Below the pieces are notes generated by a model, which was not told the origin of the DNA, did not search any database, and saw only the letters and a list, made by a program, of their open reading frames with translations. 64,000 nt of DNA from an uncultured Prevotellaceae bacterium (GTDB taxonomy: Bacteria > Bacteroidota > Bacteroidia > Bacteroidales > Bacteroidaceae), in NCBI GenBank assembly GCA_900316685.1, contig ONDS01000013.1, positions 16,526-80,525 of the forward strand, given 5' to 3'. Within the stretch, counting starts at the first letter, position 1. Each line of letters opens with the position of its first letter. Positions 17,659-24,995 of the stretch are shown here, piece after piece. A program made the position numbers and the translations under genes.

Positions 17659-20197
17659 AAGAATCATCATATTGTCTATACTCTGGACGTGCGCCCTTCT
17701 GGCTCACGCCCAGATAACGGGCGTGGTCGTCGACAATGCCACGGGCGACACCATACAGTTTCCCAGCGCGGTATACAAGGGCAACCATGTCATGGCATCG
17801 GGCGATGAACACGGACGATTCACCATCGACAGGCATAACGGGTGGTATCTCACCGTCAGCGCCCTCGGCTACAAACCGCAACGCATCATGATCAGGGCGA
17901 ACACACCCGGAGATATGGTGATACGATTGAAGTCGGACACGAAAAACCTCGACGAGGTGGTGGTCAAGTCGAAACGCAAATCCAAATACAGCCGTAAGAA
18001 CAACCCGGCGGTGGAACTGATGAAAAGGGTCATCGAGGCGAAAAAACGCACCGATCTGGCCAACCACGATTTCTACCAGTACAACAAATACCAGAAAATA
18101 ACGCTGGCCGTCAACGATATCTCGCCCGATGAACTGGAAAACGCTCAGAAACGTAAACAGCAGTGGTTATTGGAACAGGTGGAGATATGTCCTTACAACG
18201 GAAAACTTATTCTGCCCATCAGTGTCGACGAGACAGTCACGCAACATCTCTACCGACGCGACCCGAGAAGTGAGAAGGATATCGTCAAGGGACAGTCGAG
18301 CACAGGTGTCAACCAGCTCATCGAGACTGGAAACATACTCAACTCGATGCTCAAGGATGTATTCACCGATGTGGATATCTACGACGACCAAGTAAGGCTC
18401 CTGCAATACCCTTTCACCAGCCCTATCGGCAAGGATGCCATTGGATTCTACCGATTCTATATAGAGGATACGGTGTTCGTGGGGCAGGATAGGTGCATTC
18501 ACCTGCAGTTCACACCTAATAATATCCAGGACTTTGGATTCCGCGGCGAACTATATGTCATCAACGACAGTTCGCTGCATGTGAAGAAATGCAGCCTCAC
18601 CATACCAAGCCGGAGTGATGTCAACTTCGTGGAAAATCTCAGGGTCGACCAGGAGTACACCAAATTGTCGAACGGTGAATGGGTGCTCTCCGTCGACGAC
18701 ATGATAGTGGAGATGGCGCTCACACAGTTCCTCAGCAAGGCCATCGTCATACGCACCACGAGGTTGAGTGATTATGCCTTCGACCCCCTGCCGAAAAAAC
18801 TGTTCAAAGGAAGGGCAACGACACGCTATGAGGCGGAGGCGAAAATGCGCGACGAGAAATTCTGGCAACAATACCGTACCGTGGAACTTTCCAAAAGCGA
18901 ATCGTCGATGGATGCTTTCATCCACAGGATGGAACAAACCAAGGGCTTCAAATACATCCTCTTCGGCATAAAGGCGCTCATCGAAAACTTCGTCGAAACG
19001 GGTACGCAGAACTCGAAGAGCAAGTTCGACATAGGACCTATCAACACCATCGTGTCGAACAACTTCGTCGATGGACTGCGCTTCCGTGCGAGCGGACAGA
19101 CTACGGCGGCACTCAACCCCCACTGGTTCTGGAAAGGCTACTATGCATACGGCGTGAAAAGCAACCGCCATTACTATAGCTCGACAGTCACCTATTCGTT
19201 CAACAAAAAGGAATACCAACCTTCGGAATTCCCCTCGCGAACCATTTCTCTCGAACTGGCGCGCGATGTGATGTCGCCTACCGACAAGTTCCTCTCCACC
19301 GACAAGGATAATGTGTTCACGGCACTCAGATGGCAAAAGGTCAACCAGATGTATTTCTACAGTCGGCAGAAACTGAAGTTCGACTGGGAAACGGCAGGTG
19401 GATTCCAGGCCACCTTCGATATCAAGAGGGAAAGTAATGAACCGACAGGCGACATGGAGTTCACACGTATCGACGATGGCTCCAGGGTGGGGAAAATCCA
19501 TACTACGGAGATGACGCTGGCTTTCCGCTTCTGCCCAGGCCGGACCTATGTCAACACCAAGCAACACCGCTTGCCGGTGAACTTCGATGCACCCGAGTTC
19601 ACTCTCTCGCATACCATGGGCTTCGACGGCTTCCTCGGGGGCGAATATAAGTATAATTATACCGAACTGGGGGTGTTCAAACGCTTCTGGCTCAATAGCT
19701 GGGGAAAGATGGACCTCAGGGTGAAAGGGGGAGCGCAGTGGAACAAAGTGCCTTACCCGCTGCTCATCATGCCGCCGGCAAACCTCTCCTATGTGCTCGA
19801 CGAGGGCACCTTCGCGCTCATGGGCAACATGGAGTTCCTCAACGACCGATTCGCCATGGTCGATATCATGTGGGACCTCAACGGAAAACTACTCAACCGC
19901 GTACCGCTCATCAAAAAACTCAAGTTGCGCGAAATCATCGGCATCAAGGGCATGATGGGACACCTCACATCGAAAAACAACCCCTTCCTCGAACAAAACG
20001 CCAACGACCCGGTACTCTTCAACTTCCCAGAGGGCACACGTCTCATGGAGAACGACAAACCATATCTCGAACTGGTGGTGGGGGTGCACAACATCTTCAG
20101 GTTCTTCCAAGTAGCCTACGTGCGGCGTCTCACCTACACCGACCTGCCTGGCGTAAAGAAAAACGGTGTGCGCTTTGGTTTCCAATTCACATTCTAA
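17642..20197 (+). CDS. DUF5686 outer-membrane protein with carboxypeptidase-like regulatory domain
   Basis: An 851-residue protein with a signal peptide (about residues 8-23, ending LLAHAQ). A carboxypeptidase-D regulatory-like beta-sandwich follows (residues 24-100), with the plug-like LDEVVVKSK segment seen in Bacteroidetes outer-membrane proteins, and a long C-terminal region rich in alternating beta strands ending in aromatic F-x-F, as expected for an outer-membrane barrel. The function of DUF5686 is unknown. It overlaps the inositol-phosphate synthase gene by 17 bp, so it is co-transcribed with the lipid genes; a role in envelope lipid handling is only inference. Confidence 0.85.
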   Translation: MKKSTERIIILSILWTCALLAHAQITGVVVDNATGDTIQFPSAVYKGNHVMASGDEHGRFTIDRHNGWYLTVSALGYKPQRIMIRANTPGDMVIRLKSDTKNLDEVVVKSKRKSKYSRKNNPAVELMKRVIEAKKRTDLANHDFYQYNKYQKITLAVNDISPDELENAQKRKQQWLLEQVEICPYNGKLILPISVDETVTQHLYRRDPRSEKDIVKGQSSTGVNQLIETGNILNSMLKDVFTDVDIYDDQVRLLQYPFTSPIGKDAIGFYRFYIEDTVFVGQDRCIHLQFTPNNIQDFGFRGELYVINDSSLHVKKCSLTIPSRSDVNFVENLRVDQEYTKLSNGEWVLSVDDMIVEMALTQFLSKAIVIRTTRLSDYAFDPLPKKLFKGRATTRYEAEAKMRDEKFWQQYRTVELSKSESSMDAFIHRMEQTKGFKYILFGIKALIENFVETGTQNSKSKFDIGPINTIVSNNFVDGLRFRASGQTTAALNPHWFWKGYYAYGVKSNRHYYSSTVTYSFNKKEYQPSEFPSRTISLELARDVMSPTDKFLSTDKDNVFTALRWQKVNQMYFYSRQKLKFDWETAGGFQATFDIKRESNEPTGDMEFTRIDDGSRVGKIHTTEMTLAFRFCPGRTYVNTKQHRLPVNFDAPEFTLSHTMGFDGFLGGEYKYNYTELGVFKRFWLNSWGKMDLRVKGGAQWNKVPYPLLIMPPANLSYVLDEGTFALMGNMEFLNDRFAMVDIMWDLNGKLLNRVPLIKKLKLREIIGIKGMMGHLTSKNNPFLEQNANDPVLFNFPEGTRLMENDKPYLELVVGVHNIFRFFQVAYVRRLTYTDLPGVKKNGVRFGFQFTF

Positions 20198-20212
20198 AAA
20201 ATAATCCCAACC

Positions 20213-20854
20213 ATGCCCATGATCCTCCTCGCTGACAACCAAGACATCACACGGGCCGGACTCCGGTTCTTGATAGAGGGAAAATCATCTGTTACTACCC
20301 TGCAATGTTCCGACAAGGCTGGATTGATAGATATCCTCCTCCATCACGATATATCGTTGGTCATACTCGATTATACACTCTTCGACATCTCCGATGCCGA
20401 CGAACTGTTGGTCATCGCACAGCGCTTCTTCCCCACACGATGGATGCTCTTCTCCGATGAGTTGAGCGTCGATTTCATCCGGCAGGTGGTCACCAGCTCT
20501 GCCTTGGTGAGCGTGGTCATGAAGGACGCCTCGATTCATGAAATCAGACAATGCATAGAGGCGAACCTCCACGATACGCGTTTCCTCTGCCAACGCACTA
20601 CCGAACTGCTCCTTATGCCGCAGGAGAAACCCGTAGAGAAGGTCAACCTGACCAAGACGGAAATGGAAATACTCAAGGAAATAGCATTGGGGTTGACCAC
20701 TCGCGAGATTGCCGAACAGCGCTTCTCCAGTTTCCATACGGTCAACACGCACAGGAAAAACATCTTCCGCAAACTGGGGGTCAACAACGTTCGCGAAGCC
20801 ACAAAATATGCCTTACGAGCCGGTCTCGTCGATGCTGCTGAATATTATATTTGA
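20213..20854 (+). CDS. Response regulator with LuxR-type DNA-binding domain
   Basis: A 213-residue regulator. The receiver domain (1-120) has the acidic pocket DNQD, the phospho-acceptor Asp53 in ILDYT and the conserved Lys104. The HTH domain (about 145-205) is of the LuxR/GerE type: LTKTEMEILKEIALG followed by REIAEQ and HTVNTHRKNIFRKL. No histidine kinase is adjacent. It follows the DUF5686 gene by 15 bp, so it may be read from the inositol-lipid operon and could control it or envelope functions; that is inference. Confidence 0.88.
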   Translation: MPMILLADNQDITRAGLRFLIEGKSSVTTLQCSDKAGLIDILLHHDISLVILDYTLFDISDADELLVIAQRFFPTRWMLFSDELSVDFIRQVVTSSALVSVVMKDASIHEIRQCIEANLHDTRFLCQRTTELLLMPQEKPVEKVNLTKTEMEILKEIALGLTTREIAEQRFSSFHTVNTHRKNIFRKLGVNNVREATKYALRAGLVDAAEYYI

Positions 20855-20859
20855 TTTAG

Positions 20860-21042
20860 AAGTTCAGGAGTTTGGGAGTTTGGGAGTTCAGGAGTTTAGG
20901 AGTTTAGGAGTTTAGGAGTTTAGGAGTTAGCTTTGGGAGTTCAGGAGTTCAGGAGTTCAGGAGTTTAGGAGTTCAGGAGTTTAGACAATAGTTCAGGAGT
21001 TCAGGAGTTCAGGAGTTTAGGAGTTAGCTTTGGGAGTTCAGA
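20860..21042 (+). repeat. AGGAGTTT octamer tandem repeat
   Basis: About twenty imperfect copies of an 8-bp unit, AGGAGTTT/AGGAGTTC, in two blocks with a shared interruption, GTTAGCTTTGGGAGTT, that occurs twice. It begins a few bases after the response-regulator stop codon. The repeated interruption shows that blocks larger than one unit were also duplicated. Confidence 0.85.
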
Positions 21043-21070
21043 CTAATGTTGTGCTAAGGAGGAGTAACTT

Positions 21071-21126
21071 CTCCCCTCCTTTTTCAAAGGAGGGGTAGGG
21101 GTGGTTTGTAAAAAAAGGTCCCAACC
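21071..21126. repeat. Interspersed palindromic element (GGAGGGG type)
   Basis: CTCCCCTCC-TTTTTCAAA-GGAGGGG forms a hairpin, followed by TAGGGGTGGTTTGT, an A-run and GTCCCAACC. Nearly the same sequence occurs at 38432-38490 and, interrupted, at 59176-59273. Shorter relatives are at 47501-47530, 48174-48204 and 59122-59150. It looks like a dispersed intergenic repeat. Confidence 0.75.
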
Positions 21127-21137
21127 GCTTTTAAAAT

Positions 21138-21337
21138 CTCGTCACTCGTCACTCGTCACTCCTCACTCCTCACTCCTCACTCATCACTCGTCACTCATCA
21201 CTCATCACTCGTCACTCATCACTCGTCACTCATCACTCGTCACTCATCACTCGTCACTCATCACTCATCACTCCTCACTCCTCACTCATCACTCATCACT
21301 CATCACTCATCACTCGTCACTCATCACTCGTCACTCC
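21138..21337. repeat. CACTCnT heptamer array, about 28 units
   Basis: A run of a 7-bp unit, CACTCAT, CACTCGT or CACTCCT; variation is almost confined to one position. The plus strand has no stop codon in any frame, so a 79-codon open frame appears across it, but this is a by-product of the repeat (heptapeptide periodicity). On the minus strand each unit supplies TGA. It separates the octamer repeat from the lacI region. Confidence 0.92.
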
Positions 21338-21346
21338 TAAAAGGGC

Positions 21347-21386
21347 AAAAAAAAAGGATTAGGTTGTTTCGCAACATCACTAATCC
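21347..21386 (-). terminator. Intrinsic terminator of the candidate small RNA
   Basis: GGATTAG/CTAATCC outer stem and GTTG/CAAC inner stem with a TTTCG loop, followed on the minus strand by nine T residues. There is no T-run on the plus side, so it acts in the minus direction only. Confidence 0.7.
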
Positions 21387-21437
21387 GATTCTAACTAACT
21401 TATTATCAACTATTCATTACTCATTCTTACCTTACTC
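21347..21437 (-). ncRNA. Candidate small RNA divergent from lacI
   Basis: A minus-strand promoter with -33 TTTG (21471-21474), exactly 20 bp spacing and -7 TATATTTG (21443-21450) predicts a start near 21437. About 90 nt later an intrinsic terminator ends the transcript: stem 21356-21362/21380-21386 with an inner 4-bp stem, then nine T residues on the minus strand (21347-21355). No open frame with a plausible start fits inside, so a small regulatory RNA is the simplest reading. Expression is not shown by sequence alone. Confidence 0.55.
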
Positions 21438-21442
21438 TGCTG

Positions 21443-21474
21443 CAAATATAAAATGGTTTTTCAGGAAAAACAAA
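21443..21474 (-). promoter_or_regulatory. Promoter of the candidate small RNA
   Basis: Minus-strand TTTG, 20 bp, TATATTTG: a consensus Bacteroidetes promoter facing away from lacI. Confidence 0.65.
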
Positions 21475-21507
21475 TAAATTGGTGTTTTTTATGTGAAAAA
21501 AGTACGT

Positions 21508-21544
21508 AAACGTTTGCGGGAACGACTGAAAAACGTTATTTTTG
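21508..21544 (+). promoter_or_regulatory. lacI-family gene promoter with overlapping operator-like palindrome
   Basis: TTTG (21513-21516), 20 bp, TATTTTTG (21537-21544) is a consensus promoter. The palindrome AAACGTTT (21508-21515) within GTAAACGTTTGC overlaps the -33 element and is the core found in many LacI-family operators, so autorepression is likely. The promoter lies inside the longest open frame, showing that the true start of the regulator is downstream. Confidence 0.65.
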
Positions 21545-21585
21545 CATCATCTAACTCAATTTCATTACTCTTAAAGACCTATAAC

Positions 21586-22608
21586 GTGAAACGACATCGT
21601 ACCTCATTGAAGGACCTCGCCGACGAACTGGGAGTAAGCATCGCTACCGTATCTCGGGCGCTGCGCAATAGTCATGAGGTGGGCGAGGAAATGCGCGAAA
21701 AGGTGAAGGACTTGGCCAAAAAGCGCAATTACCGACCCAATCCTTTTGCGCAGAGCCTCAGAAAAGAGTCGCCTAAGATGATTGGCGTGGTACTGCCCAA
21801 TCTCGTCACTCATTACTATGCTGCCGTGCTCGACGGCATAGAGGAGAAAGCACGGCAGCAAGGCTACTCGGTCTTCAGCAGCAATAGCCACGAGAACCAT
21901 AACCTCGAAGAAGAGGCCATAGATACTTTCATATCGCTTCACGTCGAGGGAATCATCGCATGTCTCGCGCAAGACACGGTCGACTACTCACATTTCCAGG
22001 AAATACACGACATGGGCATACCCCTCGTCTTCTTCGCACGCACTTGTCTGCCGGAGATGTTCTCGCAGGTGGTGGCCAACGGCGACGAGGCGGCTTACGA
22101 AGCTACCATGCACCTTATAGAAAAAGGTAGTAAAAGGGTGGCGTTTGTCGGCGGACCAAGTCATCTCGATATGGTCACACGACGCAAACATGGCTATCTC
22201 GAGGCCCTGCGGGAACATCGGATGCCCATCGACCGCGATATCATCGTATGCGATAAGATAGATTTCGATATCGCACGCAACAACACCATCAAATTGCTGC
22301 AAAGTGACAACCCGCCGGATGCTATCCTCGCCTTCAACGATATACTTACGCTCGGAGCCTTCGATGCCATCAAGAGCTTGAATCTGCGCATTCCGCAGGA
22401 TGTGGCTATCATCGGCTTCACAGAGGGTAACACGGCGGAATTCACCTCTCCCAAGCTTTCAGCCATCATGGACCAAGCACGGGAACAGGGCGTCAAGGCC
22501 TGCGAACTCTTGCTGCGCAATATCGCCGGCGACACGAAAATATACCGCGAGGTGGTGCCCATGATACTGAAAATCAGGGAAAGCAGCGATAAGTCACTCG
22601 TACCGTGA
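21586..22608 (+). CDS. LacI-family transcriptional regulator
   Basis: A 340-residue regulator. The N-terminal HTH (residues 4-50) has SLKDLADELGVSIATVSRALR, the typical LacI recognition helix, followed by the hinge helix and a periplasmic-binding-protein-like sensor domain (60-335). I choose the GTG at 21586 rather than the ATG at 21493, because the promoter (21513-21544) lies between them and the domain begins right after the GTG. The sugar effector is unknown. It sits 2.4 kb upstream of the GH31-GH2-GH31 operon, separated by a decayed locus on the other strand, so control of that operon is plausible. Confidence 0.9.
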   Translation: MKRHRTSLKDLADELGVSIATVSRALRNSHEVGEEMREKVKDLAKKRNYRPNPFAQSLRKESPKMIGVVLPNLVTHYYAAVLDGIEEKARQQGYSVFSSNSHENHNLEEEAIDTFISLHVEGIIACLAQDTVDYSHFQEIHDMGIPLVFFARTCLPEMFSQVVANGDEAAYEATMHLIEKGSKRVAFVGGPSHLDMVTRRKHGYLEALREHRMPIDRDIIVCDKIDFDIARNNTIKLLQSDNPPDAILAFNDILTLGAFDAIKSLNLRIPQDVAIIGFTEGNTAEFTSPKLSAIMDQAREQGVKACELLLRNIAGDTKIYREVVPMILKIRESSDKSLVP

Positions 22609-22621
22609 ATTCTTCTTACAC

Positions 22622-22656
22622 AAAACATCCCGACCAATCTTAGGCCGGGATGTTTT
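22622..22656. terminator. Bidirectional terminator between lacI and a convergent gene
   Basis: AAAACATCCCG and CGGGATGTTTT form a perfect 11-bp stem with a 13-nt loop. The A and T ends allow use from both sides. Two further small hairpins follow (about 22673-22688 and 22690-22703). Confidence 0.75.
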
Positions 22657-22763
22657 GATGATGATCTGAAGCCAGGATGAAATCCTGCTGTCACTGACGT
22701 GACTTATCTTATGGCTCCTCTTCTTCCTCCCATAATTCGTATTCATTGCTGAGAATCTCTTCT

Positions 22764-23231
22764 TCACTGCGCACGGTACGGCTGTACCTCGCCGCACACG
22801 CAATCGTAACTATAGGTATCGACGTTGATGTCGCCGTCAAAGGCGGCAGTGGTACGGCTGATGTCGAAGCAACGGTAACGGTTGGTCTGGCTGTCGCGCC
22901 AGAACTCTCCTCGGTTGGTCTCTGTCAGGTAGATGGTCAGGTGGACATCACCCTCTATATAGGCGCCTTCACAGTAGTATTTCAACTTGATGCCTGTTAT
23001 GTCCTTGCTTGCCAATTCGGCTACCTGGGCTTGGGTGTATATCACTTGGGTGCCACTGTTGGTAAGGTAGAAGTTGATGGGTGCCACTTCCCAGTAACTG
23101 CCTTCATAGAGATTGGAGGTGGGGGACCCCCATTCTTCTATCTCATCATAATTGCCAATACTCAGGCTACCTTGGGCATATACCGAGAGGATACATGCCA
23201 ACAGGCTGACGGTGAATAATGCTTTCCTCAT
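22764..23231 (-). CDS. Secreted protein of unknown function, probably truncated
   Basis: A 156-residue protein with a signal peptide (MRKALFTVSLLACILSVYAQ). The rest resembles the N-terminal beta-rich domain of larger Bacteroidales secreted proteins (NSGTQVIYTQAQVAEL... and ...IYLTETNRGEF), which usually continue for several hundred residues. The frame stops at QPYRAQ, while a neighbouring frame continues for about 22 codons (SEEEILSNEYELW...) to a stop at 22709, hinting at a frameshift. The longest frame has an earlier Met at 23327; I use 23231 because the signal peptide begins there. It lies in a decayed locus. Function unknown. Confidence 0.5.
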   Translation of the reverse strand: MRKALFTVSLLACILSVYAQGSLSIGNYDEIEEWGSPTSNLYEGSYWEVAPINFYLTNSGTQVIYTQAQVAELASKDITGIKLKYYCEGAYIEGDVHLTIYLTETNRGEFWRDSQTNRYRCFDISRTTAAFDGDINVDTYSYDCVCGEVQPYRAQ

Positions 23232-23242
23232 GGCCACAGTGA

Positions 23243-23425
23243 TTATCGGATGATGTGTTTCCTTCCCTGATTCACATATATACCTCTCCTGGGTTGGTCG
23301 GTACGTTGGCCACCCAAGGTGTACCATTTACCGTTGGCGGAGGGGGCGCTGTTCACTGAAGTGATGCCTGTCGTACTTTCAAGTGGGTAGAACTCGGCAT
23401 CGCCATCATTTACCACGATGTAGGC
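23243..23425 (-). pseudogene. Orphan C-terminal tail of a secreted Bacteroidales protein
   Basis: Sixty codons without a start, reading AYIVVNDGDAEF..., TTGITSVNS..., WYTLGGQRTDQPRRGIYV and ending HIIR. This TGI...Y-L-G-Q-R...G-I-Y-V layout is the C-terminal tail common on exported Prevotella proteins. Its 5' end is joined, out of frame, to the broken TonB receptor gene at about 23406-23425, so the body of the parent gene is lost. Confidence 0.65.
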
Positions 23426-24629
23426 TCAAGCTCTTGAACACACGCTCGTCGACGGGACTGAGGAGAAACGAATGCGACATGCTCATGCGGTTGTAACGCG
23501 ATTCGTAACGGTCGTCTTTCTGCTTGAGCATCTCAGGGTCGAACTTGTCATTGTCGAAAGAGCCGGTATAGTCGGCGGTGCCTTTCCAACGGAGGTTGAA
23601 ACGCGTAAACTGCCAGGTGTATTGACTGCGCATCGAGAAGGTGAGGCGTTGGTAACTGGTCAAGGGATCGCGGGGGTCGGACTTGGCATCAAGATAGTCT
23701 ATGCCGAAGTTGGCGATGAACCGTCCCCACTCAAAGCCCTTGCCGGCGTAAAGCAATTTGCTGTAAGAATCGGCCTTGAAACGGGCCTCGTAAGGGGTGG
23801 CCTTGAACTTACGTTGGATAAGCACCACACCCGAAGTCAGGTCGCCGTATTCCACAGGGGCGATGCCGCGGATAATCTCTACGCTCTCGATGTTGTCAGT
23901 GGGAATGCTGCGCATGTCGATGCCGCTGGTGGTATGGTTCCTGCCGGCATCCAAATCGCCATGACTGCTGCTCGTGGCTTGCGCCACTTTCTGCATGTTG
24001 GCATTGCTGTTCATTGGTATGCCGTCGGTGACAAACTGTGTGCCCAAGGAAGAGATGTCGTAGTCGCTGTCGCCTGTGCCGGCCTGACGCAAATGGATGC
24101 TGTTGCTGGTGGTCAGCGAGGGCAATGAGGACGAACCGCCCGGCAATAAGGCCAACAGGTCGGTGAAACTCGAAGGCTGCAAGTGCTCGATGGCCTGGCG
24201 GTCGATAATCGACGAACTGGTGATGCCATGTCCTTCCTTGGCCGTGACCACCACCTCGCTCAACAGCTTCTCGTCGGCTTCCATGAATATGTCGAGATGG
24301 CTGCTCCCCACCACTTCCACACGCTGCTTAATATCTCGGTAGCCCAGGTAACTGACTTCCAATAGGTAATGGCCCTCGGCAAGATGACTCACCACATAGG
24401 CTCCCGTGGCATCGGACGTGCCATGATGACGGGTGCCCTCGGCGTCGCTTAGCGTGATGACCGCATAAGCGATGCCGCTGTTGTCGTTCTTGTCTATGAT
24501 TCTTCCTCTTAACTCCGCTGCAAGAGCCTGCTCCACTCCGCATGTGACAGCCAAGAACAGGGATAACAATAGACGTAATATTCTCTGGTTGCCTTTGTCC
24601 AATTGATGTCGCTTTTTTGACAGGTCCAA
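23406..24629 (-). pseudogene. TonB-dependent receptor, 3' truncated
   Basis: The first 407 residues of an outer-membrane receptor that should be about 700-1000 long. Visible are a signal peptide (to ALAAE), a carboxypeptidase-regulatory-like domain (40-120), the LLSEVVVTAKE TonB-box-like stretch, the plug domain with IESVEIIRGIAPVEYGDLTSGVV (around 265), and the first barrel strands. The frame ends SLSLHRGK, and the sequence passes directly into the C-terminal tail of another protein. A deletion is the simplest explanation. A promoter is still present (24692-24722). It is not of the SusC type. Confidence 0.75.
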
Positions 24630-24691
24630 TTTCTTGTTCCTATCGCTGTCTTGTCTTTATGTTTTTTTCGCTATGCTGATAATAACGCGTG

Positions 24692-24722
24692 CAAAAGTAT
24701 ATAAATTAACTTATCTTCACAA
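24692..24722 (-). promoter_or_regulatory. Promoter upstream of the truncated TonB receptor gene
   Basis: Minus-strand TTG (24720-24722), 20 bp, TACTTTTG (24692-24699), about 65 bp before the receptor start. Confidence 0.55.
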
Positions 24723-24881
24723 TACCCAAAAATAGGTATCTCGCTTCATATAACATTTCTATTGCATATTCATAGGTATTTTTCCGTATGATTATGCAAA
24801 CATTTCTCTGATTATCGTCGATGGATTTGACACCGTAAAAAATTTTTGTCGCTTTTTGTCATTTACCATGACATTTTTTCG

Positions 24882-24889
24882 TATCTTTG
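24882..24889 (+). promoter_or_regulatory. -7 box of the GH31-GH2-GH31 operon promoter
   Basis: TATCTTTG with a TTTG at 24855-24858 (23 bp apart, slightly long). The predicted leader is about 100 nt. The remaining gap 24723-24854 is AT-rich and I see nothing else in it. Confidence 0.5.
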
Positions 24890-24995
24890 CACGATGGATT
24901 GGCAACTTGCCAAAACTCGAAATCAATACCTTAACCGACTTGTTCTTATGCCGGATGCACAAACCTAACAAAAATATAACAATTCAACAAACGAT

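Noticed and set aside
21138-21337. CRISPR array
   Set aside because: The unit is 7 bp with no spacers, and there are no cas genes nearby.
21101-21340. A 79-codon open frame across the heptamer array
   Set aside because: The CACTCnT unit has no stop codon on this strand, so any frame is open; the product is a pure heptapeptide periodicity without a start context.
24723-24881. Second small RNA between the TonB remnant and the GH31 gene
   Set aside because: Only promoter boxes are visible; no terminator-like hairpin follows.
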